A stretch of DNA of 64,000 nucleotides from Phycisphaeraceae bacterium (GCA_026126305.1 JAHCJI010000007.1:62001-126000); one strand, 5' to 3'; shown: positions 24,121 through 34,700, counted from the first letter of the stretch. The notes: a model not told the origin generated them from the sequence alone. Numbers and translations are program-made.

Positions 24121-26521
24121 AGCGATGCACGAAGTGGTGCTGCCAGGCTGCACGCCCGAGCCGCTGATGAACTACCTCAAGGCACTAGGCATCCTGCGGC
24201 TGGTCGCCGAAGACTGTGAGCACGGTGACCCGGACGCCCGCGGCTTCTGGCGCGATGATCAATTTGTGCTGCGAAGCCGGTTGGATAAGAAGGCGCTGGA
24301 GGTGTTCTTTCTGGAGCACTACCGGCCGACACCGATCGTGGCACCATGGGCAGGTGGTTCCGGATTCTTCGAGAGAGACAACAAAGAGGCGGTTCGTGCC
24401 TTGTCGCAGAGTTCTTCAGCGCGCGCTGCAGGGTATCGAGATGCCATCGGCCTCGTCCAACAGATCATCGGAGACGAGCGGGTCGTCGAGAAACCCAGGG
24501 ATGAAGACAAGGTGCGTCTGATTCAGCGATACCGCCGCGAGCTACCCGATGAGGTCGTCTCGTGGATGGACGCCGCGATGGTACTGCAACAGGATGGGCA
24601 ATCGTTCGCGCCCATATTGGGAACCGGAGGGAACGACGGGCGGCTCGACTTTACCCAGAACTTCATGCAGCGGATTGTGCTGCTCGGGCTTCATGGAAGT
24701 GAGCAATCCCAACAATCGTCCCATTGGTTCGCACTGGCTGCCTTCGCGCTCCCCACGAAACTGCACAGCGCCAGCATCGGTCAGTTCGCACCAGGACGTG
24801 CTGGAGGGCCCAACGCCACGCAAGGAATGGAAGGCAGTTCCACAGACAATCCGTGGGAGTTCGTGCTGATGCTGGAAGGCTCGCTCGTATTGGCGGGGGC
24901 AGCCGTTCGCCGTCTGGGAACAGGCGGCGACACCAAAGCCGTGTTCCCCTTCACAGTCCGAGCTGCGGACGTCGGGTTCACGTCTGCCGGCAGGGATGAA
25001 AGCGCCGCGTCACGCGGTGAACTGTGGATGCCGCTCTGGGAGCGTCCTTCCTCGCTGGCCGAGATCACGATGCTCTTCGGTGAAGGACGCGCCGAGGTCT
25101 GCGGGCGACCGGTACGCGACGCCGTGACCTTTGCCCGCGCGGCCGCGACCCTCGGTGTTGACCGAGGAATCACGGTGTTTGCGCGAACTAGTCTCCTCAA
25201 ACGAAGCGGCAAAGCGTTCCTCGCAACCCCTGCCGGTCGGATTGTCGTTCGGGAGCAACGGAACGCCGACCTCCTCCGCGAGATCGACCCGTGGCTCGAT
25301 TCCTTCCGTAGTGCGTGCTCCGGCGACAACATGCCCGCACGCTTCACCGCTGCATTACGCGGCATCGACGCCGCGATCTTTGATTTCTGCCGCTACGGCG
25401 GGGCGAATCACTTCGCCGACATACTCATCGCACTGGGCCGCGCCGAGCGCGAGATGGCCCTGACGCCCGGCAAGATCGGGCAGAGCAAGACGAAGGTCAC
25501 CCCGCTCGCCGGGCTCTCCTTCGCGTGGGTCCGCGCGGCGGCGGGGACCGGGGGCGGACCCGAGAGCGCCCCGATCGGCACGGCCGAACTCGATCACGAG
25601 TTTCAGATCGCCCTGTCCCTGGCGGGTCTGCGCGCTGCCGAAGCCGAGGAAAGCAGAGTCGGCCCGCTGCGCACGAACCTTGAACCTGTATCGACCTGGT
25701 ACAACCGCGGTGGGCAGCGGACCGGTGCCAAATGGGCCGAGAAGGACCGCGCTGTTGTCTGGAATGCTGCCGACCTTGCGGCCAATCTCTCGGGCGTGCT
25801 GGCGCGCCGGGTCATGGACGGCGGGCGCCACGGCTGCGAGAACCTGCCGCTGGCACCCGCGCGGGACAGTCTGGCCGCTTCGCCCGCGGCCATCGCCGCG
25901 TTCCTCAGAGGCGATCTGAATGATCAACGGATCATGGACCTGCTGTGGGGGCTGATGCTGGCAGACCCGCCACACAACCATGGTTTCCATCGGCAGGGCT
26001 CGCCCGGCCGTGAGGCCGGCGCCTCTCTCGCTGAACAACTCTCCGCGCTCCCGCCGCTCTACTGCCTGCTCAAGCTGCTCTTCCTGCCGCGTGATCTCGT
26101 CGTGAGTCAGTCCCGGGGCCGGACCTTCTGGCACCTCACCCCGCACGGCACGCGCGGGACGCACCGTATCCGCCCCGAGCCGGTGATCCTCGCCCTGTTG
26201 CGTTCGGGCCGCGTGGGCGAGGCCGCGGCCATCGCGATGCGCCGCTTGCGCGCTTCGGGCCTGACACCCCTGCCGCACCGTCGTTCGGGCAGGCCATCAC
26301 GCGATGCGGTGTGGCGCGAGGTCCGCCTGACACCCCGCCAGGGGCAACGGCTGGCCGCGGCGCTGCTGATCCCCATCGACCCCACCGCCATCAACGAGAT
26401 GGTGCGCTCGATCACGCGCTGTGACGACTTCGAAGAGATGACCCCGCCGCCGTATGGATCCGATGTCCACGATCACCCACCCGCGGCCGCGGCCGCTTCC
26501 ATATCCACGATGGAGACCTGA
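24113..26521 (+). CDS. csx17: Csx17 / Cas8g, type I-G Cascade large subunit
   Basis: 802 residues. The opening HEVVLPGCTPEPLMNYLKAL (then GILRLVAEDC) is the signature of Csx17, the signature large subunit of type I-G. Other family stretches: DARGFWRDDQFVL, SFAPILGTGGNDGRLDFTQN (~166-185), then NPWEFVLMLEGSLVLAGAA and SLLKRSGKAFLATPAGRI. Cas8-type subunits recognise the PAM and help open the target duplex; that role is inferred from homology. The start overlaps cas3, the stop is 3 bp before csb1. Length is normal for the family. Confidence 0.92.
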   Translation: MPEAMHEVVLPGCTPEPLMNYLKALGILRLVAEDCEHGDPDARGFWRDDQFVLRSRLDKKALEVFFLEHYRPTPIVAPWAGGSGFFERDNKEAVRALSQSSSARAAGYRDAIGLVQQIIGDERVVEKPRDEDKVRLIQRYRRELPDEVVSWMDAAMVLQQDGQSFAPILGTGGNDGRLDFTQNFMQRIVLLGLHGSEQSQQSSHWFALAAFALPTKLHSASIGQFAPGRAGGPNATQGMEGSSTDNPWEFVLMLEGSLVLAGAAVRRLGTGGDTKAVFPFTVRAADVGFTSAGRDESAASRGELWMPLWERPSSLAEITMLFGEGRAEVCGRPVRDAVTFARAAATLGVDRGITVFARTSLLKRSGKAFLATPAGRIVVREQRNADLLREIDPWLDSFRSACSGDNMPARFTAALRGIDAAIFDFCRYGGANHFADILIALGRAEREMALTPGKIGQSKTKVTPLAGLSFAWVRAAAGTGGGPESAPIGTAELDHEFQIALSLAGLRAAEAEESRVGPLRTNLEPVSTWYNRGGQRTGAKWAEKDRAVVWNAADLAANLSGVLARRVMDGGRHGCENLPLAPARDSLAASPAAIAAFLRGDLNDQRIMDLLWGLMLADPPHNHGFHRQGSPGREAGASLAEQLSALPPLYCLLKLLFLPRDLVVSQSRGRTFWHLTPHGTRGTHRIRPEPVILALLRSGRVGEAAAIAMRRLRASGLTPLPHRRSGRPSRDAVWREVRLTPRQGQRLAAALLIPIDPTAINEMVRSITRCDDFEEMTPPPYGSDVHDHPPAAAAASISTMET

Positions 26522-26524
26522 CCC

Positions 26525-27652
26525 ATGACAACCGCCACCCAAGCCATTGATTCTGCCGCGCTCGAACGGGCCCCTCGTCTGCTGATGGAATGCGAGCTCA
26601 AGCCACTCCAGGGTGACCGCTTCCAGTCCACGGGCTTCGCCGACCTCGGCCCCGCGCGGTACCAGCGCCCCGACGGCACGGAGATGCTGCTCGTCGAATC
26701 AGCCCAATCGGTGGCGAACCGGCTCGAAGCCGCCATCTGGGACGATGCGAGCGACGAACTGATCGCGGGACTCAAAGGCCTGCCGTACGTCCGCATCGAC
26801 TGCGGCTCCCTCGGCAAGACGAGCTCAATCAAGGAGTTCCATCGCCTCAACTCACCATATATCTGGTCGGGCAAGGCGACCGATGCTACTGAGAAGTTCA
26901 GGAAGGACTTCGTGAAAGGATGCGGCCTTTCTGAGGCGGTGCTGGAGAAGAAAAAGAAGGGCGATGGCGGCGGTGATGATGCCGAATCCGTTTCCGGCGT
27001 GCTTGACTTCCAAAAGTTCTACACAGCCGTGTTCAGGTACGATCCAAACTCGGTGATCCACGGCCTGTTCCTGGAGAAGATCGCGGGCCGGTTACGGATG
27101 CCGCGACTGCTGTCTGGTTTCATCGAGGCGAGTCATGTCAACGAGGTCGCAAGCGGGGGCACAAAGTTTGACCACGTGCTTCCGAGTCCGAAGGCAGTTG
27201 AGCTGACTGCGAAGGATGGCTACGGGAATGTTCCGTTTCCGCGTACCGAGTTCACAGCGCGCGAGATCAAGGCCTCCTTCAACCTCGACCTCGCCCTGCT
27301 GCGCGGCTACGGGCTGTCCGACGAGGCCAACCGCCTCCTCATCGCCCTCGCCCTCTTCAAGATCCAGAAGTTCCTCCGTACGGGGTTGCGCCTCCGCAGC
27401 GCGTGCGATCTCGAACCCGCGGGCGACGGCCTGAAGGCGACGCGTCCCGACACGTTTGTCATCCCGAGCGAGGACGACCTGCTCACCGAGTGCAAGAAGC
27501 TCGTCGGCGAGTGCAAGGCCCACTTCGCGGATCCCGCGGTGACCGAGGTCGCCTGGAAAGCGCCGCAACGGAACGCTGGCAAGGGCAAAGGGAATGGGAA
27601 GGCGGACAAAGGCTCTGACGACGCCGAGGATACGACCGAGGACAACGAATGA
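26525..27652 (+). CDS. csb1: Csb1 / Cas7g, backbone subunit of type I-G Cascade
   Basis: 375 residues. RLLMECELKPLQGDRFQSTG followed by FADLGPARYQ and LLVESAQSVANRLE is the N-terminal signature of Csb1 (GSU0053 family). The middle has the expected GVLDFQKFYTAVFRYDPNSV and IHGLFLEKIAGRLRMPRLLS with ISGFIEA-like continuation. Cas7 subunits polymerise along the crRNA spacer. The C-terminal ~30 residues are a charged Lys/Gly/Asp-rich tail (KGKGNGKADKGSDDAEDTTE) not needed for the RAMP fold. The stop overlaps the csb2 start (ATGA). Confidence 0.93.
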   Translation: MTTATQAIDSAALERAPRLLMECELKPLQGDRFQSTGFADLGPARYQRPDGTEMLLVESAQSVANRLEAAIWDDASDELIAGLKGLPYVRIDCGSLGKTSSIKEFHRLNSPYIWSGKATDATEKFRKDFVKGCGLSEAVLEKKKKGDGGGDDAESVSGVLDFQKFYTAVFRYDPNSVIHGLFLEKIAGRLRMPRLLSGFIEASHVNEVASGGTKFDHVLPSPKAVELTAKDGYGNVPFPRTEFTAREIKASFNLDLALLRGYGLSDEANRLLIALALFKIQKFLRTGLRLRSACDLEPAGDGLKATRPDTFVIPSEDDLLTECKKLVGECKAHFADPAVTEVAWKAPQRNAGKGKGNGKADKGSDDAEDTTEDNE

Positions 27653-29334
27653 TCGCCATCTCCCTCTCCTTCCCCGCCGGCCGGTACCACGCCACGCCGT
27701 GGGGGCGGCACGTCAACGAGGGCGCGGTCGAATGGCCGCCTTCGCCCTGGCGGCTGCTGCGCTCGCTCGTCGCGGTCTGGAAGCGCACGCTCCCGGACAT
27801 CTCCGAAAGCCAGATCAAGCCGATCTTCGAGGTGCTCGCCGCCACGCCGCCGCGCTTTGTCCTCCCGCCCGCCTCGACCGGGCACACGCGGCACTACATG
27901 CCCTGGTACAAGAAGGGGCCCGACGATCGAACGCTTGTCTTTGATGCCTTCGTCGCGCTCGATCCGCACGAGTCGGCCGTTGTCGCCGCGTGGCCGGATG
28001 CAACGCTCAGCGAGGCGCAGCGCGAGCTGCTCTCGCGTCTGCTGGCCAACCTCAACTTCCTCGGACGTGCCGAATCGTGGTGCGAGGCCCGCCTGCTCAC
28101 CGACGATGAAGCGATCGCCGCGCTCGAGGATGGCGATCGGTACCACACTTCTCCCATCGACCCGCACGCCGAGCAAGCATCGCGCTGCGGGCTCGAACTC
28201 GTCCGCACACTCTGCCCGGACCCCGAGACGGTGTTCGGTGACGAGCATGTGACCGACCGACGCATGGAGACAGTCGAAGTCGCCGTGCAGTCAAAGAAGG
28301 GCATCAAGGTCAACAAGGAGAATCGTGAGGTGCCAGTTCCCATCTACGACCCCAACTGGCACCTGTGCATGGAGACGCTCCGGCTGCACGAGCAGAAATG
28401 GTCCGATCCGCCCGGCAGCAGGTGGATCACCTACGCCCGCCCGCGCACCTGTTTCGAGGTCAGGCCCGCGCCCCGACGCCCGAGGCGTGGGCAAAGCGCC
28501 AGCGACCCGATCCCGCGGTGCTTCCGCTTCGCCCTCGATGCATCGGTGCTGCCGCTGGTGACCGAGACCCTCCCGCTGGCCGAGGCCGCGCGCCGCGCGC
28601 TCATGAGCCTCTACGGCCGCCAGAACGAGCGGGCCGGCATCCGCGGGCGGTCCGCGACCTTCTCGGGCAAGGATGCGAACGGCACGCCGCTCTCGGGACA
28701 CCGCCACGCCTATTTCCTGCCGACCGATGAAGATGGCGATGGCAGGCTCGATCATCTGACCATCTACGCCGCGGGTGGATTCGGCGCGGGCGAGGTGCGG
28801 GCGATGGAGCGGCTTCGTAAGATCAATCATTCTTCAAGCCAAGAATCGAGTCCCAACCTACGTGTCCTGTTGTTGGGCCAGCCCTCTACGCTCGGCCCGA
28901 ATGACGCGTCACTTCCGCTCGCGTCCTCACACTGTTGGATCTCTGTGACGCCATACCTCATCACGCGCCACGCCAAGGCCCGAGGCCCGCACCGGGTAGA
29001 CCTGCGCGACCGCGCGGCGTGCGAGGACTTCTTCCGCCGGGATATCATGGCTCAACTGCGGTCGGCCCGCCCGGATCTGGGCGAGGCTCTTGATGCTGTC
29101 CGGATCGAGTCGCTCTGCGATGACCAGGGCCGTTTCGTGCTCCCGATCGGGCGGGATGCGTCCAGGTCGCTCCGGCCCATCCAGTTCAGGCGGTTCCGCC
29201 GAAAGGCAGGCGATGACGGGGGGCGTCGCCCCGGCGGCTCTTTCCGAATCCTCTTTCCCGAGCCGGTCGCTGGCCCGATCGCCCTCGGACATTCCGCGCA
29301 TTTCGGCATGGGTCTGTTCATGCCGGTTTGTTAG
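27649..29334 (+). CDS. csb2: Csb2 / fused Cas5-Cas6, type I-G
   Basis: 561 residues, normal for the Csb2 (GSU0054) family. The start MIAISLSFPAGRYHATPWGR then HVNEGAVEWPPSPWRLLRSL is the Cas5-like domain signature. The C-terminal half has a RAMP fold with GHRHAYFLPTDEDGDGRLDH (~340-360), in which the HxH-like residues suit Cas6-type crRNA processing, then an SSHCWISVTPYLITRHAKAR strand and a Gly/Arg-rich end. In type I-G this fusion both caps the 5' end of crRNA and cuts the repeat. It shares the ATGA overlap with csb1. There is a 61-bp gap before the cas4-1 gene. Confidence 0.92.
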   Translation: MIAISLSFPAGRYHATPWGRHVNEGAVEWPPSPWRLLRSLVAVWKRTLPDISESQIKPIFEVLAATPPRFVLPPASTGHTRHYMPWYKKGPDDRTLVFDAFVALDPHESAVVAAWPDATLSEAQRELLSRLLANLNFLGRAESWCEARLLTDDEAIAALEDGDRYHTSPIDPHAEQASRCGLELVRTLCPDPETVFGDEHVTDRRMETVEVAVQSKKGIKVNKENREVPVPIYDPNWHLCMETLRLHEQKWSDPPGSRWITYARPRTCFEVRPAPRRPRRGQSASDPIPRCFRFALDASVLPLVTETLPLAEAARRALMSLYGRQNERAGIRGRSATFSGKDANGTPLSGHRHAYFLPTDEDGDGRLDHLTIYAAGGFGAGEVRAMERLRKINHSSSQESSPNLRVLLLGQPSTLGPNDASLPLASSHCWISVTPYLITRHAKARGPHRVDLRDRAACEDFFRRDIMAQLRSARPDLGEALDAVRIESLCDDQGRFVLPIGRDASRSLRPIQFRRFRRKAGDDGGRRPGGSFRILFPEPVAGPIALGHSAHFGMGLFMPVC

Positions 29335-29395
29335 CCCGCCCCGCTCTCTGACAACCCATCCCCACGCCGCGGCCGGATCGATCGGAGCCCACGCC

Positions 29396-31246
29396 ATGCA
29401 CGACGACGCACCGCTCTGGCAGGCACGAAACATCGGCGAGCACGCCTACTGCCCGCGACTGTTCTATTACATGCAGGTCGAGGGCGTCTTCCTGCCCAGC
29501 GCCGACACCGAAGAGGGCACGACCGTCCACCGCCGGGTTGACAAGCCCAGCGCCATCCCTGCCCACTCGAGAACGGACGCAGACGATGAGGACGATCGAC
29601 AGGAACCGGGCCCGGGCGATGGCCCGCATACGGACAAGCCCCGGCCCGTCCGCTCGCTGCACCTGACCAGCGAACGGCTACGCCTGACGGCCCGCCTGGA
29701 CCTGGCCGAGATTTCCGAGCCGAGTGATCCCCGTGGTCGGCCAACCGCCGTGCCCATCGAGTATCGCAAGGGCCGTCCCCGCCGCGTGGTCTTGGCATCG
29801 GGTACGAACGACACGGGCGACGACCTGCCCGACGAGGACGAGCCCGGCCAGGAGCGGCTCCATCGTGTCGAGCCATGGCCCACCGACCGCGTGCAGGTGG
29901 GCCTCCAAGTTGTCCTGCTCGAAGAGCATGGCTACCACGTACCCCACGCCGTGCTCTACTACGCCGCGGAGAAGCGCCGCGTCCTGGTCACCATCGACGA
30001 CGATCTGCGAGCCGTGGCCCTGGCCGAACTCGAATCCGCGAAGCGCACCGCCGAAGGCGAGCGTCCACTGCCACTGGTCAACGATCCGAAGTGCCCCCGG
30101 TGCTCGCTCCAGCCTATCTGCCTGCCCGACGAGGTCAACCACCAGCGACTGGCGGCTATCACCGTCGATGGCCAGGCGGTGGGCACCAGCGCCGCGGGCG
30201 ATGAGGCAACCGCCCCGCGCCGCATGTGGCCCCCACGAGACGACGGCCTGCACGTCGTCGCCCAGCGCGAGGGTGTGCGAGTAGGCATCCGCGGCGGCGC
30301 CTTGCGATTTACCGATCGCGACGGTGCCCTTGTGCGAGAGCAGCCCATCGCAGGAATCGAGGCCCTGGCGGTCGTCGGCCGCGTCCAGGTCTCGACCGAG
30401 GCCCTGCACGCCATGGCCGATCGCGGTGTGCCCGTGGCGTTCATGACCGCCGCCGGCCGTACCGTGGCCATGGTCGACCCGCTGGGCCCGGTCAGCGCCC
30501 AGTCCAGAAAGGCCCAGGTCATGGGCATGTCGATACCTGCCAGATGCTTGGAACTGGCAAGGGCACTCGTGGCCGCCAAGATCGTGAACCAGCGAACGTT
30601 ACTGATGCGAAACGCCCGCGACCTGCCCCGCCGTGTCGCCGACGACTTGGCCGAGCAAGCCGAGAAGGCGCGGGTGGCGGCCTCGCTCGAAAGCCTCCTG
30701 GGCCACGAGGGCACGGCCGCCAGGCACTACTTCCAGTGGTTCCCCGCGATGCTCCGCGACGAAGACCTCCGGGCCCGCTTCGAAGCCACCGGACGCCGGC
30801 GACGCCCACCGCCCGACCCGGTCAACGCGGTCTTGTCCTTCGGGTACGCCATGCTGGTCCACGAATGCACCAGCGCCCTGAGGCTGGCCAGCCTCGACCC
30901 GGCCATCGGCGGCTACCACCAGCCAAGGCCCGGAAAGCCCGCGATGGCGCTCGACCTGATGGAGCCCTTCCGGCCGCTGATCGCAGACTCGGTGGCCATC
31001 TCCATGTTCAATCGCGCCGAGGTCGGCCCCGGTCACTTCCTCGATACCGCGGCCGGCTGCGCGATGACCGACCACGGCCGCCGCGCGTTCTTCGATGCCT
31101 GGGGAAGGCGCATGGCGACCGTCGTGGCCCACCCCGTGTTCGAGTATCGCATGGAATACCGGCGGATGCTCATGCTCCATGCTCGGCTCATCTCAGCATG
31201 GCTCCAGGGCGAGGCCCCGACGCTGGCCTTCCTGACCACGCGATAA
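29396..31246 (+). CDS. cas4-cas1: Cas4-Cas1 fusion, CRISPR adaptation
   Basis: 616 residues from ATG 29396. The Cas4 part (~1-245) has NIGEHAYCPRLFYYMQVEGV, the internal IEYRKGRPRR core, VQVGLQVVLLEEHGYHVP and the iron-sulfur Cys cluster CPRCSLQPICLP; with the N-terminal Cys this gives four cluster Cys. The Cas1 part (~275-616) has the metal ligands in LLGHEGTAARHYFQWF, the His of VHECTSALRLASLDPAIGGY and the Asp/Glu of LDLMEPFRPLIADS. This fusion is characteristic of type I-G. Cas1 with Cas2 integrates new spacers; the Cas4 part sets PAM and length. Confidence 0.95.
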   Translation: MHDDAPLWQARNIGEHAYCPRLFYYMQVEGVFLPSADTEEGTTVHRRVDKPSAIPAHSRTDADDEDDRQEPGPGDGPHTDKPRPVRSLHLTSERLRLTARLDLAEISEPSDPRGRPTAVPIEYRKGRPRRVVLASGTNDTGDDLPDEDEPGQERLHRVEPWPTDRVQVGLQVVLLEEHGYHVPHAVLYYAAEKRRVLVTIDDDLRAVALAELESAKRTAEGERPLPLVNDPKCPRCSLQPICLPDEVNHQRLAAITVDGQAVGTSAAGDEATAPRRMWPPRDDGLHVVAQREGVRVGIRGGALRFTDRDGALVREQPIAGIEALAVVGRVQVSTEALHAMADRGVPVAFMTAAGRTVAMVDPLGPVSAQSRKAQVMGMSIPARCLELARALVAAKIVNQRTLLMRNARDLPRRVADDLAEQAEKARVAASLESLLGHEGTAARHYFQWFPAMLRDEDLRARFEATGRRRRPPPDPVNAVLSFGYAMLVHECTSALRLASLDPAIGGYHQPRPGKPAMALDLMEPFRPLIADSVAISMFNRAEVGPGHFLDTAAGCAMTDHGRRAFFDAWGRRMATVVAHPVFEYRMEYRRMLMLHARLISAWLQGEAPTLAFLTTR

Positions 31247-31257
31247 GGAGGCGGGCC

Positions 31258-31548
31258 GTGCGACGATGCTACCTGCTCTGTTACGACGTAAGCGATCCCA
31301 AGCGGCTCCGCCGAGTCCACAAGATCGCCAAAGCCTATGGCGAGCCGTGGCAATACTCGGTCTTCTATTGCACGCTGCGCGATATAGACCGAGTCCGCAT
31401 GGAACGCGACCTCATGGACGCGGCCAACCTGAAGGAGGACCAGGTCCTCATCATCGATCTAGGCCCCCGGGACGAATCCGTTCGCGAGTCGGTCACTACG
31501 CTGGGTGCCAGCCTGCCCGAGCCTGCAAGTCGCGTGCTGGTGATATGA
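31258..31548 (+). CDS. cas2: Cas2, CRISPR adaptation
   Basis: 96 residues from GTG 31258 with a strong AAGGAGG Shine-Dalgarno at 31245-31251. The ferredoxin-like fold has CYLLCYDVSDPKRLRRVHKI (the metal Asp in YDVSD), AYGEPWQYSVFYCTL and LIIDLGP. Cas2 bridges two Cas1 dimers. The stop is 211 bp before the first repeat. Last gene of the cas set. Confidence 0.95.
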   Translation: MRRCYLLCYDVSDPKRLRRVHKIAKAYGEPWQYSVFYCTLRDIDRVRMERDLMDAANLKEDQVLIIDLGPRDESVRESVTTLGASLPEPASRVLVI

Positions 31549-31759
31549 TGCAAGTGGCTTCGGTCGAGGATCCATCGTTTGTATGCACGCGAGTGCGGAG
31601 GTAGTGCCGGGGGGTCCGGCTCTCGCTCGCGGCCCTTGGAGGATAAGGACTTAGGATATGTATTCGTGGTGTATCATCCCATCTCGAACACATCGGTGTG
31701 CGGCACGCTCGCATTGGCCGTTGCAACTGTTGAGTCGACATAGACTTGCGCAGACGGCC
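31549..31759 (+). promoter_or_regulatory. CRISPR leader
   Basis: 211 bases between cas2 and the first repeat with no gene. It is less GC-biased than its surroundings (e.g. GATAAGGACTTAGGATATGT) and should carry the pre-crRNA promoter and Cas1-2 anchoring site. It is placed upstream because the repeat 3' end ATTGAAG(T/C) resembles the usual ATTGAAAC handle on the + strand, and because repeats 1-9 share a derived base. Confidence 0.75.
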
Positions 31760-34700
31760 CTTTCCGCGGCTCCTACGCCGCGGCCCCATTGAAGTGTGAT
31801 GATGGCGTATGCGTTGCCCTGGCGGCCACTCTTTCCGCGGCTCCTACGCCGCGGCCCCATTGAAGTGTCGTAGCCGGGGGCCTGGCCATCTGGCGCAGCC
31901 GCCCTTTCCGCGGCTCCTACGCCGCGGCCCCATTGAAGTGCCGTGGCGCTCGATGGCAAGAGCCGCAAGACGCTGGCTTTCCGCGGCTCCTACGCCGCGG
32001 CCCCATTGAAGTATCACTGCCGGCCAGACGCCACGGCCGCGGCGCGGCTTTCCGCGGCTCCTACGCCGCGGCCCCATTGAAGTGCGACGACTGCGCGGCG
32101 ATCGTCCGGTGGACCGACCTTTCCGCGGCTCCTACGCCGCGGCCCCATTGAAGTGGCGGAAGTGCCCGGAAATGGCTACGCGCGCTGGTGCTTTCCGCGG
32201 CTCCTACGCCGCGGCCCCATTGAAGTTGTGCTTCTTCGTATGCCATCGGAATCTCCTTTTGCTTTCCGCGGCTCCTACGCCGCGGCCCCATTGAAGTTTA
32301 CTCCTGCCCCTTGCGGGCCTCCCCCACCTGGTCCTTTCCGCGGCTCCTACGCCGCGGCCCCATTGAAGTCGGCCAGGGGCCAGGAGGATCAGGCTTCGCG
32401 CATCTTTCCGCGGCTCCTACGCCGCGGCCCCATTGAAGCCACGTCCTTGGTACCTACATCAGCAACCAGCAGCACTTTCCGCGGCTCCTACGCCGCGGCC
32501 CCATTGAAGCCTTCACGGTTTCGTGCTGTGCCGGTCCGTGCATCGGCTTTCCGCGGCTCCTACGCCGCGGCCCCATTGAAGCCCCGGAGAGGGCATCGAC
32601 GCCGACTGGCAGCAGAGCTTTCCGCGGCTCCTACGCCGCGGCCCCATTGAAGCGGCTCATGGCTGGCGTATGGTTTGCCGATCATGGTGCTTTCCGCGGC
32701 TCCTACGCCGCGGCCCCATTGAAGCTCGCCAGCGCGGAACGTGTACCCGGCGAATGCCCCGCTTTCCGCGGCTCCTACGCCGCGGCCCCATTGAAGCCAC
32801 GCCCGCCTCACGGGCAATCGCAGCCACCCTGCCCTTTCCGCGGCTCCTACGCCGCGGCCCCATTGAAGCCTGAACGGCGGCTTCCCGTCCATGATCGCGG
32901 CGTTCCTTTCCGCGGCTCCTACGCCGCGGCCCCATTGAAGCACCGTATCGTCCAAAGCGCGCAAAACGTCAATGACTTTCCGCGGCTCCTACGCCGCGGC
33001 CCCATTGAAGCCCAAGTGGACGAAAAGGGCTGGTTGCACGGATAAGCTTTCCGCGGCTCCTACGCCGCGGCCCCATTGAAGCGGCCTCGGTGTAAGTCTT
33101 GGCCACAGCACAATTTGCTTTCCGCGGCTCCTACGCCGCGGCCCCATTGAAGCTTATCGATGGGTGCGTGCTGGACAGCATCGTTAAGCTTTCCGCGGCT
33201 CCTACGCCGCGGCCCCATTGAAGCTGGAATGACGCGACCCCGGCCAACGTCCGGGTGCTCTTTCCGCGGCTCCTACGCCGCGGCCCCATTGAAGCTTGTC
33301 GGGCCTGTCCGACGACGAAGAACTGGTCCTGCTTTCCGCGGCTCCTACGCCGCGGCCCCATTGAAGCAGCTCGCAATTGCCGGCGTGGGCGCCGCCGACC
33401 TTCTTTCCGCGGCTCCTACGCCGCGGCCCCATTGAAGCCAGTACGCGTGCCCAATCCCCAATGCCCAATCCCCCTTTCCGCGGCTCCTACGCCGCGGCCC
33501 CATTGAAGCCTCACACTCACCTACGACCGGAGCAAACACAACGGCCTTTCCGCGGCTCCTACGCCGCGGCCCCATTGAAGCATGCCATCACCTTCCATAC
33601 ATGCCGCTGGCCCTGGCCTTTCCGCGGCTCCTACGCCGCGGCCCCATTGAAGCCAGTGTCAACCCGCCGACTCGCGACTTGCTCAAGACCTTTCCGCGGC
33701 TCCTACGCCGCGGCCCCATTGAAGCGTGACATACTCGGGCGCGGCATCACCGTAAACGGCCTTTCCGCGGCTCCTACGCCGCGGCCCCATTGAAGCATAG
33801 CGCTCCATGAGTTGGCCAGGCCGGTGGATTCGCTTTCCGCGGCTCCTACGCCGCGGCCCCATTGAAGCAAGGCAAGGTCGTCGAGACGGGTTGAGCCAAT
33901 GCTGCTTTCCGCGGCTCCTACGCCGCGGCCCCATTGAAGCGTCCCCGCTCGACGGCTGGGTCCTCGAACTCACCACTTTCCGCGGCTCCTACGCCGCGGC
34001 CCCATTGAAGCTGGCCGATGGACGCACAGCACCAAACGCCATTCGGCTTTCCGCGGCTCCTACGCCGCGGCCCCATTGAAGCCGTGAGTACCAATCGCCA
34101 TCGCCCCCGGTGATGAACTTTCCGCGGCTCCTACGCCGCGGCCCCATTGAAGCTGTGCTCGGTTGTCCGAAGGCGGCGAACGTGCTCGCTTTCCGCGGCT
34201 CCTACGCCGCGGCCCCATTGAAGCGGCGTGGGCGGCAGATTGTGGCCCGCTACTACCAGTCTTTCCGCGGCTCCTACGCCGCGGCCCCATTGAAGCAACA
34301 GGGCCGGGAGCGACTGTGCGGCGGTGCGGACGCTTTCCGCGGCTCCTACGCCGCGGCCCCATTGAAGCACGGCCGAGCTGCAAGGCGTCCTGGCCGTGAC
34401 CGCCTTTCCGCGGCTCCTACGCCGCGGCCCCATTGAAGCCGAGGCAGAGCGTGCCGGGCCCGGTGGATCCGTTGCCTTTCCGCGGCTCCTACGCCGCGGC
34501 CCCATTGAAGCTGGTCGGCGAGCCAAGCCACGATCCTCGCCTCGATCTTTCCGCGGCTCCTACGCCGCGGCCCCATTGAAGCGCCTATTCGTCGACGGAA
34601 GGCCGGCGGCATTCTGCCTTTCCGCGGCTCCTACGCCGCGGCCCCATTGAAGCGTCAGCAGCAGGAAGTCCATGTCCGGCCGCAGCGCCCTTTCCGCGGC

